A stretch of 56,306 nucleotides of DNA from Roseburia_D sp964388945 (GTDB lineage: Bacteria > Bacillota > Clostridia > Lachnospirales > Lachnospiraceae), in contig CAYMCM010000006.1 of the NCBI GenBank assembly GCA_964388945.1, positions 1 to 56,306 of the forward strand, in the 5' to 3' direction. The notes below the pieces were generated by a model, which was given only the letters and a program-made list of their open reading frames with translations, made no database searches and was not told the origin of the DNA. A program made the translations under genes and the position numbers. Below are positions 48,652 to 56,306 of the stretch, piece after piece. Numbering within the stretch: the first letter of the stretch is position 1; every line of letters begins with the position of its first letter.

Positions 48652-50478
48652 ATGCAGCAGGTACAGAAACCGAAAAAACCAATGATATTTTATTATATGA
48701 TAGTAATGGTCATTCTTTTTATACTAAATTTTCTGCTTTTTCCACATCTTTTTCAGCCGGATGTAAAAGAGGTGGATTACGGAACATTTCTTGAAATGGT
48801 GGATCAGAAAGAAATTTCCAAAGTGCAGATCGAAGATGATATGATCTATTTTCAGGATAAGGAGGAATCACCGAATTACTATGAGACGGCGGCGTTTGAA
48901 GATCCGAATCTGGTAGAACGTTTGTATCAGGCAGGCTGTTCATTTGACCGGGTGGTTCAAAAGGAAATGAGTCCGATCCTTTCTTTCCTGCTGACCTGGA
49001 TCGTACCGATCCTCATTTTTGCGGGACTCGGAGAACTGCTTGGCAGATCCATGATGAAACGGATGGGCGGCGGTTCCGGTGCAATGCAGTTTGGAAAGAG
49101 CAACGCGAAGATCTATGTACAGTCTGAGACAGGGATCAAGTTTGATGATGTGGCAGGTGAAGATGAGGCAAAAGAGATTTTGCAGGAGATCGTGGACTTT
49201 TTGCACAATCCTGAGAAATATCGTTCCATCGGTGCGTCTATGCCGAAAGGAGCACTTTTAGTAGGACCTCCTGGTACCGGAAAGACCTTGCTCGCAAAGG
49301 CGGTCGCCGGAGAAGCGGATGTACCGTTTTTCTCCATTTCCGGTTCGGAATTTGTGGAGATGTTCGTTGGTATGGGAGCATCTAAAGTGCGTGATCTGTT
49401 CCGTCAGGCGAATGAAAAGGCACCTTGTATCGTATTTATTGATGAGATTGATACGATCGGAAAGAAACGTGACGGTCACGGCATGAGCGGGAACGATGAA
49501 AGAGAGCAGACATTAAACCAGCTTCTGACCGAGATGGACGGTTTTGACGGTTCGAAGGGTGTGGTGATCCTTGCCGCGACAAACCGTCCGGATGTTTTAG
49601 ATCCGGCATTGCTGCGTCCGGGACGTTTTGACAGAAGGGTACCGGTAGAACTTCCGGATCTGGCGGGAAGAGAGGCTATATTAAAAGTCCATGCAAAGAA
49701 AGTAAAAATGGGTGATGATGTCGATTTTGGCGCGGTTGCGAGAGCGGCGGCAGGTGCATCGGGAGCGGAACTTGCAAATATGGTAAATGAAGCGGCGCTG
49801 CGCGCGGTGAAGATGAACCGGGCGTATGTAACGCAGGAAGATATGGAAGAGAGCATCGAAACAGTCATTGCAGGCTATCAGAAGAAGAATAAGATACTTT
49901 CCAATAAAGAGAAGCTGACGGTATCCTATCATGAGGTCGGGCATGCTCTTGTTGCGGCACTACAGACGCATTCCGCCCCGGTTACAAAGATTACGATCGT
50001 ACCGCGTACATCAGGAGCACTCGGCTATACGATGCAGGTGGATGAAGGAGAACGAAACCTGATGTCCAAAGAAGAATTGGAGAATAAGATCGCGACACTG
50101 ACCGGAGGACGGTGTGCCGAGGAACTGATCTTCCATTCCATCTCGACCGGAGCTTCGAATGATATTGAACAGGCGACAAAGCTGGCACGTGCAATGGTCA
50201 CAAAATATGGTATGAGCGAAGAGTTTGGCATGGTTGCGTTTGAGACGGAGACAAACGCATATCTTGGCGGAGACAGTACGCTTTCCTGCTCGCCGCAGAC
50301 GGCAAAGAGCATCGATGACATGGTCGTTGCCATTGTAAAAAAAGCATATCAGAATGCGGAAGAACTGCTTTCTTCCAATATGGATAAACTTCATAAGATC
50401 GCAAAGCATCTTTATGAAGAAGAAACGATCACGGGTGAGGAATTTATGAAACTTTTAGAAGAAAAGGAGGAATCTTAA
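48652..50478 (+). CDS. ftsH: ATP-dependent zinc metalloprotease FtsH
   Basis: 608 residues. There are two membrane segments (about 13-32 and 110-130) around a short outer domain. The AAA module has Walker A VGPPGTGKTLLAKAVAGEA, the pore motif FVGMGASKVRDLF, Walker B APCIVFIDEIDTIGKKR and the arginine-finger region ALLRPGRFDRRV. The M41 protease has HEVGHALVAALQT. It degrades misfolded membrane and regulatory proteins; in Bacillus it is needed for normal sporulation. GAAGGGAG precedes the ATG. It has its own promoter. Confidence 0.97.
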   Translation: MQQVQKPKKPMIFYYMIVMVILFILNFLLFPHLFQPDVKEVDYGTFLEMVDQKEISKVQIEDDMIYFQDKEESPNYYETAAFEDPNLVERLYQAGCSFDRVVQKEMSPILSFLLTWIVPILIFAGLGELLGRSMMKRMGGGSGAMQFGKSNAKIYVQSETGIKFDDVAGEDEAKEILQEIVDFLHNPEKYRSIGASMPKGALLVGPPGTGKTLLAKAVAGEADVPFFSISGSEFVEMFVGMGASKVRDLFRQANEKAPCIVFIDEIDTIGKKRDGHGMSGNDEREQTLNQLLTEMDGFDGSKGVVILAATNRPDVLDPALLRPGRFDRRVPVELPDLAGREAILKVHAKKVKMGDDVDFGAVARAAAGASGAELANMVNEAALRAVKMNRAYVTQEDMEESIETVIAGYQKKNKILSNKEKLTVSYHEVGHALVAALQTHSAPVTKITIVPRTSGALGYTMQVDEGERNLMSKEELENKIATLTGGRCAEELIFHSISTGASNDIEQATKLARAMVTKYGMSEEFGMVAFETETNAYLGGDSTLSCSPQTAKSIDDMVVAIVKKAYQNAEELLSSNMDKLHKIAKHLYEEETITGEEFMKLLEEKEES

Positions 50479-50528
50479 AGAAAGCTTAAGAATTACCGAA
50501 AGCTATTTTTAAGAAAAACTGGTAGAAT
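50474..50528 (+). promoter_or_regulatory. Candidate autoregulatory promoter of the second two-component system
   Basis: TTAAAGAA (from 50475), TTAAGAA (from 50486) and TTAAGAA (from 50509) are direct repeats spaced 11 and 23 bases, upstream of a TAGAAT -10 (50523-50528) that has no good -35. This looks like an activator-dependent promoter bound by an OmpR-family regulator. Confidence 0.45.
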
Positions 50529-50550
50529 GAGGGGGAAGGGTGGGAAGAAA

Positions 50551-51240
50551 TTGAATATTTTAGTTTGTGATGATGATAAGGAGATCGTAGAATCGATCGA
50601 AATATATTTACAGCAGGAAGGGTATCAGGTTTTCCGTGCATATGATGGTGAGGATGCCTTGAAGATATTAAAAGAAGAGGAGATCCATCTTCTGATCATT
50701 GATGTGATGATGCCGAAACTGGACGGAATTCGTGCGACATTAAAGATCCGTGAAGAAAGCAGTATTCCGATCATTATCCTGTCGGCAAAATCGGAGGATA
50801 CGGATAAGATCCTGGGGTTAAATGTCGGGGCGGATGACTATATTACAAAGCCGTTTAATCCGTTGGAACTGGTGGCGCGCGTGAAATCGCAGTTACGCCG
50901 TTATACGAAGCTTGGAAATGCGGCGGAGAACGGGCAGGCGGTTTATCAGGTCGGCGGGCTTGCAATCAATGACGACTTAAAGGAAGTCACCGTAGATGGA
51001 GAAACGGTTAAGCTGACACCGATCGAGTACAATATTCTGCTGCTTTTAATGAAAAATCAGGGGAAAGTATTTTCCATTAACCAGATCTATGAAAATATCT
51101 GGAATGAAGATGCCATAGGAGCTGACAATACAGTGGCAGTACATATCCGGCATATCCGCGAAAAAATTGAGATCAACCCGAAGGAACCGCGTTATTTAAA
51201 AGTGGTCTGGGGTGTTGGATACAAAATTGATAAAAATTAA
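50551..51240 (+). CDS. OmpR-family response regulator (VanR-like)
   Basis: About 229 residues. The receiver has NILVCDDDKEIVESIEIYL, the acceptor Asp in LLIIDVMMPKLDGI and switch Lys in GADDYITKPFNPLELVARVKSQLRR. The winged helix has LTPIEYNILLLLMKNQGKVFS and HIRHIREKIEINPKEPRYLKVVWGVGYKI. I prefer TTG 50551 (AAGGGTGGGAAG upstream) over ATG 50527, which would overlap the -10 element and lacks a ribosome site. The kinase follows 21 bases later. Confidence 0.9.
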   Translation: MNILVCDDDKEIVESIEIYLQQEGYQVFRAYDGEDALKILKEEEIHLLIIDVMMPKLDGIRATLKIREESSIPIIILSAKSEDTDKILGLNVGADDYITKPFNPLELVARVKSQLRRYTKLGNAAENGQAVYQVGGLAINDDLKEVTVDGETVKLTPIEYNILLLLMKNQGKVFSINQIYENIWNEDAIGADNTVAVHIRHIREKIEINPKEPRYLKVVWGVGYKIDKN

Positions 51241-51261
51241 CGGAACAAAGGCAGGTACTCC

Positions 51262-53592
51262 ATGAGAAAAATCCGGTATACAACAGGAACAAAAATATTG
51301 CTTGTGATATTGCAGCAGATATTCGCGGTACTGCTCGTAGTTTCGATCGTGCTACTTAGTGCACTGTTTGACAAAAAAATGTTAAATACCAATGATATTC
51401 TGGATCAGTCGTTTGTAAATTCCGGTTATTATTCGGATGTATTTCAAAAGACTTCGCAGGAGATCATCCGGTATGTGATGTTAAAAGAACAGTTTGAAAA
51501 AGATGGTGCTTATGATGAGGACAAAGTGATCGATGTGATGTCTTATGCCAGCGGAAGGATCAGTACGTTAAAGCAGACCGATGAAAACGAAGCAGACGGG
51601 TGGGAAGAACTGGTGACCGGTTATCGGCTTGGAGATCTGCTCAAATGGTCGGCTTCCGGGTATACAAAAGACGAACAGGGGATTTTGCAGGAAGAGTATA
51701 CACCGCTGTCGGGAAAGAGTCTGCACCAGTGTCTGGAAGACGGCACGATGGATGAGATACAGGTAAAGCGAATTTCGCAGATGACGGAACAGGTACTTGA
51801 CAATATCAGTACGGATATAGGTCTTTATAAGCGTTATCTGAACAAATATGATGTGAATGATTCCAATGTGTGTTACTGGATCAGCGGATCGGGTGATTAT
51901 GAGACTTGTGATTCTTCGGACGTATATACGAACATGACGGATGGGGAAGTAGAAGATGAGATACAAAGTGTCATGGAGAATTTCGGCAGTTATTTCTATT
52001 ATGATAGTGTTTCCCTGCGTATGCGGACAAGTGTCGAAGGCATGGAGGATTATTTTTACGACCAGTTGGAGCATATGGCAGGGGCAGTCGGAGAAGATAC
52101 CGTGGTTTTGATCTCTGTGGATACGGATTTCCCCTATGCGGATTCTTTCGCATCTGCCAACCAGGAGTTTCAGCAATACCATCCGTGGGTGATTGGTGGA
52201 ATTTTCCTGCTGGCTGGCAGCGTGATCTCATTTATTATGACATTGGTGCTCATTACAACGGCAGCAGGGCGTGTGGAAGAAGGGGATACAGCGGTTCGTC
52301 TGTACTGGATTGACCGGATCAAAACAGAGATCATTTTTGTGGCGCTGCTCCTGTTTGTGGTTCTGACTACGGTAGCAGCAATGCTGGTCGTATATGGAGA
52401 CTGGAAAATCCCAGGTATGCTCATCATGGCAGGTACAATGACCTACGTGTGCGACAGTGTTTTTTTAGTATTGTATCTTAGCCTTGTACGAAGGGTAAAG
52501 GCAGATATGCTCTGGAAAAGCAGTCTGCTCTACTGGCTGATATCCGGGACGGCAAAGGTATTTTTGAATATCCGGTCTACGGCAAAGGTATTAGTTTGCT
52601 TTGTGGGCGGAACCCTCATCTTTATGTGTTTGCTGTACGGAGTATTTGTGCATCACAGTCTTTTTGCGGCGATCTGCGCTGTGGCTGTTATGGTGGTGGC
52701 CGTCAACTATCGGCTGCGCGACTGTATTCAGCAGACAAAAGTGCTTGAAGGTGTGAATAAGATTGCCGGAGGGAATCTGAAATTTAAGATTGATACAGAA
52801 GGTTTTTACGAATCAAACCGGAAATTTGCGAATGCGGTAAATAATATCGGAGACGGACTTTACTCAGCGGTCGATGAAAATACCAAGAACGAACGGATGA
52901 AAGCAGATCTGATCACCAACGTATCCCACGATATAAAAACACCGCTCACATCTATTATAAATTATGTAAACCTCATAAAGATGGAGCAAATCGAGGATGA
53001 ACATTTGCGGGAATATGTAGATATTCTGGATTCTAAGGCGCAGCGCTTAAAACAGCTCACGGAGGATCTGGTGGAAGCATCGAAGATCAGTTCAGGTAAT
53101 ATTGAGCTTCATATGCAGTGTATCGATTTTGTAGAATTAATTTACCAGACTGGCGGGGAGTTTAATGAAAAGTTTGAGGACAAGGATCTGACAACGATCA
53201 CGAAGCTGCCGAAAGAGCCGGTGTATATTATGGCGGACGGCAGACGTATCTGGCGTGTGGTGGAAAACCTCTATAACAATGTGGCAAAATACGCACTGGC
53301 GCATACGCGGGTGTATGTGACCGTAGAAGCGACCGAGACAGAGATGGAGTTTTCCATAAAAAATATTTCCGAGCAGGAACTTAAGGTGGACACAACGGAG
53401 CTGACCGAACGTTTCATCCGCGGAGATACGGCGCGAACTACTGAGGGAAGCGGACTTGGGCTTTCCATCGCGAAGAACCTGACGGTACTCATGGACGGGG
53501 CATTTTCGATTGCTTCGGACGGCGATCTTTTTACAGCTTCAGTGCGGTTCCCGCGCATTTCCGGCAGGCGGGAGCAAAATGTAACAGATTAG
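51262..53592 (+). CDS. Large multi-span sensor histidine kinase
   Basis: 776 residues. The first helix (about 12-35) is followed by an outer domain of about 270 residues, then five or so further helices between about 312 and 480, and a cytoplasmic kinase. Conserved kinase blocks: phospho-His in NVSHDIKTPLTSIINYVNLIKME, N-box ENLYNNVAKYA, and G2 GSGLGLSIAKNL. The large outer domain plus a multi-span block is a plan seen in many Lachnospiraceae kinases; the signal is unknown. It is the partner of the preceding regulator. Confidence 0.9.
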   Translation: MRKIRYTTGTKILLVILQQIFAVLLVVSIVLLSALFDKKMLNTNDILDQSFVNSGYYSDVFQKTSQEIIRYVMLKEQFEKDGAYDEDKVIDVMSYASGRISTLKQTDENEADGWEELVTGYRLGDLLKWSASGYTKDEQGILQEEYTPLSGKSLHQCLEDGTMDEIQVKRISQMTEQVLDNISTDIGLYKRYLNKYDVNDSNVCYWISGSGDYETCDSSDVYTNMTDGEVEDEIQSVMENFGSYFYYDSVSLRMRTSVEGMEDYFYDQLEHMAGAVGEDTVVLISVDTDFPYADSFASANQEFQQYHPWVIGGIFLLAGSVISFIMTLVLITTAAGRVEEGDTAVRLYWIDRIKTEIIFVALLLFVVLTTVAAMLVVYGDWKIPGMLIMAGTMTYVCDSVFLVLYLSLVRRVKADMLWKSSLLYWLISGTAKVFLNIRSTAKVLVCFVGGTLIFMCLLYGVFVHHSLFAAICAVAVMVVAVNYRLRDCIQQTKVLEGVNKIAGGNLKFKIDTEGFYESNRKFANAVNNIGDGLYSAVDENTKNERMKADLITNVSHDIKTPLTSIINYVNLIKMEQIEDEHLREYVDILDSKAQRLKQLTEDLVEASKISSGNIELHMQCIDFVELIYQTGGEFNEKFEDKDLTTITKLPKEPVYIMADGRRIWRVVENLYNNVAKYALAHTRVYVTVEATETEMEFSIKNISEQELKVDTTELTERFIRGDTARTTEGSGLGLSIAKNLTVLMDGAFSIASDGDLFTASVRFPRISGRREQNVTD

Positions 53593-53593
53593 T

Positions 53594-53634
53594 GTGCTAA
53601 AGCACTTGTCAAGTGAAAAAAGTTCATATATAAT
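53594..53634 (+). promoter_or_regulatory. Hydratase promoter with overlapping palindromes
   Basis: TTGTCA (53606-53611), a 17-bp spacer and a perfect TATAAT (53629-53634). The -35 lies inside a perfect 13-bp palindrome CACTTGTCAAGTG (53603-53615), which itself shares bases with GTGCT-AA-AGCAC (53594-53605). These are candidate operators. Confidence 0.7.
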
Positions 53635-53655
53635 GTGTGACTAGGAACACTTATG

Positions 53656-53680
53656 TCGGCGGTGACGCGTTTGCCGCCGA
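53656..53680 (+). other. GC-rich hairpin in the hydratase 5' leader
   Basis: TCGGCGG (53656-53662) pairs perfectly with CCGCCGA (53674-53680) and is followed by TTTT. It is a possible weak attenuator or mRNA-stabilising element. Confidence 0.4.
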
Positions 53681-53709
53681 TTTTGCTTACATATTCAGGA
53701 GGGAAAGAT

Positions 53710-55995
53710 ATGAAATTATACGACAAAGGCGCATATTTGTTAAACGGCACTGAGCTTGTGGAAGATGGCAGAGATGCCGCAGACATCATAAAGAGCCGTA
53801 CCGGAGAAACGATAGAGCGCAGCGAGGCGGCAAAAAACACGATCGCTTACGGCATTTTGAAAGAACACAATATATCCGGCAATATGGACAAGCTTCAGAT
53901 TAAATTTGACAAGCTGACATCCCACGATATCACATTTGTTGGTATTATTCAGACAGCCCGTGCATCCGGACTGGAAAAATTCCCGATTCCCTATGTACTC
54001 ACAAACTGCCATAACAGTCTGTGCGCGGTAGGCGGAACCATCAATGAAGATGACCACATGTTTGGTCTGACCTGCGCAAAGAAATATGGTGGTGTTTATG
54101 TACCGCCTCATCAGGCAGTTATCCATCAGTTCGCACGCGAGATGCTTGCAGGCGGCGGAAAGATGATCCTCGGATCGGATTCCCATACCCGTTACGGAGC
54201 ACTTGGAACGATGGCGATCGGCGAAGGCGGACCGGAGCTTGTAAAACAGCTTTTAAACAAGACTTATGATATTAATATGCCTGGCGTGGTCGGCGTGTAT
54301 CTGACCGGAACACCGGCAAAAGGTGTCGGACCGCAGGATATCGCGCTTGCGATCATCGGAGAAGTATTCGACCGCGGCTATGTAAAAAATAAAGTCATGG
54401 AATTTGTAGGACCTGGTGTCTCTAACTTAAGTGTAGATTATCGTATCGGCGTGGACGTTATGACCACAGAGACAACCTGTCTGTCATCCATCTGGAGAAC
54501 AGATGAAAAGGTGAAAGAATTTTATGATATTCACGGAAGAGTCGGTGAATACAAAGAGTTAAATCCGGGCAAAGTAGCATATTATGACGGAATGATCGAG
54601 ATCGATCTTAGCACGATCAAGCCGATGATCGCAATGCCGTTCCATCCGAGCAATACCTATACGATCGATGAACTGAATGCGAACCTCATGGATATTTTAG
54701 ATGACTGTGAGAAACGTGCCGAAGTCAGCTTTGACGGAGCAGTTAAACTTGACTTAAAGAGCAAGGTTAGAGACGGAAAACTCTATGTGGATCAGGGTAT
54801 CATTGCAGGATGTGCCGGAGGCGGATTTGAAAATATCTGTGATGCGGCAGACATCCTGAGAGGAAGATCCATCGGTGCGAATGAATTTACACTCAGTGTA
54901 TATCCGGCAAGTACACCGGTTTACATGGAACTGGTGAAGAATGGTGCAGTAGCAGATCTGATGCAGACCGGAGCGATCGTAAAGACTGCGTTCTGCGGAC
55001 CGTGTTTTGGTGCAGGTGACACACCGGCAAACAACGCATTTTCCATCCGCCATTCGACCAGAAACTTCCCGAACCGTGAAGGTTCTAAGGTACAAAACGG
55101 ACAGGTGTCTTCCGTTGCGCTTATGGATGCGCGTTCCATCGCGGCAACTGCGGCAAATAAGGGTATTCTTACTTCTGCGGCTGATATGGATGTGGACTAT
55201 ACAAAACCGAAATATTTCTTTGACAAGACAATTTACGAGAATCGTGTATTTGATTCCAAAGGTGTGGCAGATCCATCCGTTGAGATTCAGTTCGGACCGA
55301 ACATCAAAGACTGGCCGGCAATGAGCGCACTTCCGGAACATATGGTATTAAAAGTCGTATCCGAGATCCACGATCCGGTCACCACGACAGATGAGCTGAT
55401 CCCGTCCGGTGAGACTTCCTCTTTCCGTTCCAACCCGCTTGGACTGGCAGAGTTTGCGCTTTCCAGAAAAGATCCGGCATATGTTGGACGTGCCAAAGAA
55501 GTACAGAAAGCACAGAAAGCAATCGAAGAAGGAAAGAATCCGGAAGAAGGATTTGCAGAAATCGCACCTGTTGTTGAAACAATTAAAAAAGAATATACAG
55601 ATGTGACAAAAGAAAACCTTGGTGTCGGAAGTACGATATTTGCAGTGAAACCGGGAGACGGTTCTGCGCGTGAGCAGGCGGCATCCTGTCAGAAGGTATT
55701 AGGCGGCTGGGCAAACATTGCAAATGAATATGCGACCAAGCGTTACCGCTCGAACCTGATAAACTGGGGTATGCTTCCATTCCTGATCCCGGAAGGTGAT
55801 CTGCCGTTTGAGAATGGAGATTATCTGTTTGTGCCGAAGATCAGAGAAGCGATCGAACAGAAGAAGACAAAGATTGATGCATTTGTCGTAAAAGACGGAG
55901 CAATGCGTCCTTTCGCACTTCAGATGGGTGAACTGACCGAGGATGAGAGAACCATTATCCTCAAAGGATGTCTCATTAATTATTACAGAGGTTAA
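53710..55995 (+). CDS. Aconitase-family hydratase (YbhJ-like)
   Basis: 761 residues. The aconitase-superfamily pattern is clear: GSDSHTRYGALGTMAIGEGG, first cluster Cys in IIAGCAGGGFENI, and the Cys pair in AFCGPCFGAGDT. These would hold a [4Fe-4S] cluster. NAFSIRHSTRNFPNREGS is the usual active-site Ser/Arg region. The sequence resembles the divergent branch typified by E. coli YbhJ more than canonical AcnA/AcnB or LeuC, so the substrate is uncertain. AGGAGGG lies 6-7 bases before ATG 53710; the upstream ATG 53653 lies in the leader. Confidence 0.85.
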   Translation: MKLYDKGAYLLNGTELVEDGRDAADIIKSRTGETIERSEAAKNTIAYGILKEHNISGNMDKLQIKFDKLTSHDITFVGIIQTARASGLEKFPIPYVLTNCHNSLCAVGGTINEDDHMFGLTCAKKYGGVYVPPHQAVIHQFAREMLAGGGKMILGSDSHTRYGALGTMAIGEGGPELVKQLLNKTYDINMPGVVGVYLTGTPAKGVGPQDIALAIIGEVFDRGYVKNKVMEFVGPGVSNLSVDYRIGVDVMTTETTCLSSIWRTDEKVKEFYDIHGRVGEYKELNPGKVAYYDGMIEIDLSTIKPMIAMPFHPSNTYTIDELNANLMDILDDCEKRAEVSFDGAVKLDLKSKVRDGKLYVDQGIIAGCAGGGFENICDAADILRGRSIGANEFTLSVYPASTPVYMELVKNGAVADLMQTGAIVKTAFCGPCFGAGDTPANNAFSIRHSTRNFPNREGSKVQNGQVSSVALMDARSIAATAANKGILTSAADMDVDYTKPKYFFDKTIYENRVFDSKGVADPSVEIQFGPNIKDWPAMSALPEHMVLKVVSEIHDPVTTTDELIPSGETSSFRSNPLGLAEFALSRKDPAYVGRAKEVQKAQKAIEEGKNPEEGFAEIAPVVETIKKEYTDVTKENLGVGSTIFAVKPGDGSAREQAASCQKVLGGWANIANEYATKRYRSNLINWGMLPFLIPEGDLPFENGDYLFVPKIREAIEQKKTKIDAFVVKDGAMRPFALQMGELTEDERTIILKGCLINYYRG

Positions 55996-56011
55996 AGGAG
56001 AGGAAGAATAC

Positions 56012-56306
56012 ATGAAAGAGCAGGAAAAAAAAGTTCCACAGGAGCATGGGAAAAAGGAGAGGGCAGATTTTAACCTGAAATCATATCTGACGATCGCATT
56101 GCTGGTGTTTGCGGTATTTTGCTGCTGTATCCTTGTGTTCTTCCTGATCTATCGTTATAACGGTTTTGCATCCGGCTGGAAGAAACTGATGAAGGTGTTA
56201 CAGCCGATCAGCATCGGACTGGTGGTTGCCTATCTGCTGAATCCGGTCATGATGTTTTTTGAGAACTACTTAAAAAAGTTTTTCGAAAAGCGGGTACAAA
56301 ACGAAA
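56012..56306 (+). CDS. AI-2E family transporter/permease, 3' truncated by window edge
   Basis: The first 98 residues are visible: a charged N-terminus (MKEQEKKVPQEHGKKERADFN), a hydrophobic helix (YLTIALLVFAVFCCCILVFFLIY), then LQPISIGLVVAYLLNPVMMFFENYLKK. The ISIGLVVAYLLNP block is typical of the AI-2E/PerM/YtvI family. GGAGAGGAAG lies just upstream of the ATG, 16 bases after the hydratase stop, so the two may be co-transcribed. Confidence 0.8.
   Translation, partial: MKEQEKKVPQEHGKKERADFNLKSYLTIALLVFAVFCCCILVFFLIYRYNGFASGWKKLMKVLQPISIGLVVAYLLNPVMMFFENYLKKFFEKRVQNE

Noticed and set aside
50527..53592. A vancomycin-resistance VanRS locus
   Set aside because: The regulator resembles VanR, but the kinase is a large multi-span type and no vanHAX-type ligase genes are nearby.
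1..56306. CRISPR array, prophage or insertion sequence
   Set aside because: No regularly spaced repeats, transposase, integrase or phage structural genes were seen anywhere in the window.

Overview
The window reads as a chromosomal segment of a Gram-positive, low-to-mid GC, spore-forming anaerobe, most likely family Lachnospiraceae (Roseburia/Agathobacter-like). The case rests on strong AGGAGG ribosome sites, sporulation genes (spoIID, a spoIIQ-like gene, spmA), a large Gram-positive-type SRP RNA, meso-DAP cell-wall genes, an F-type ATPase with a sodium-binding c-subunit signature, and a 2-hydroxyacyl-CoA dehydratase/activase system. The genus is inferred from gene flavour, not proven.

Layout. 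1-3240: ricT end, tRNA/rRNA methyltransferases and aroB. 3250-6110: a DUF885 metallopeptidase facing spmA, then a small membrane protein. 6460-11350: an HD hydrolase and a partial cobalamin cluster (cobJ, a triple CbiJ-CbiE-CbiT fusion, cbiA). 11398-14887: HAD phosphatase, rsmA, spoIID and a spoIIQ-like gene. 14888-18009: a structured leader before a GIY-YIG protein, a DEAD-box helicase behind a terminator-like leader, and an SseB-domain protein. 18366-21662: a hypothetical protein, an acetyltransferase, tadA, SRP RNA and nudC. 21700-26679: a lantibiotic-immunity-type ABC transporter (minus strand) beside its likely two-component system (plus strand), with tRNA-Ala(CGC) between them. 26684-30139: a small alarmone synthetase, dapF and murE. 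30177-34557: a four-gene ABC export operon with a membrane-anchored partner. 34558-36000: a small AT-rich accessory patch holding a type I toxin-antitoxin-like module, a decayed GNAT gene and a membrane protein. 36037-42705: the complete F1Fo-ATPase operon. 42722-47013: a dehydratase-superfamily protein and its activase, divergent from a DUF362 ferredoxin. 47056-56306: a coiled-coil protein, a membrane protein, ftsH, a second two-component system, an aconitase-family hydratase and the start of an AI-2E-family permease.

Most of the window is core metabolism and cell biology. The least ordinary parts are the toxin module, whose mRNA ends can pair over about 200 nt and whose 3' end is covered by a convergent antisense RNA; the attenuator-like leader of the RNA helicase; the pseudoknot-capable leader at 14938-15190; the 11-bp phased operator of the peptide-resistance transporter; the epsilon subunit lacking its C-terminal domain; a SpoIIQ-like protein whose LytM zinc ligands are all lost; and the dehydratase-like/activase fusion. 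All homology statements come from reading motifs; no database search was run.
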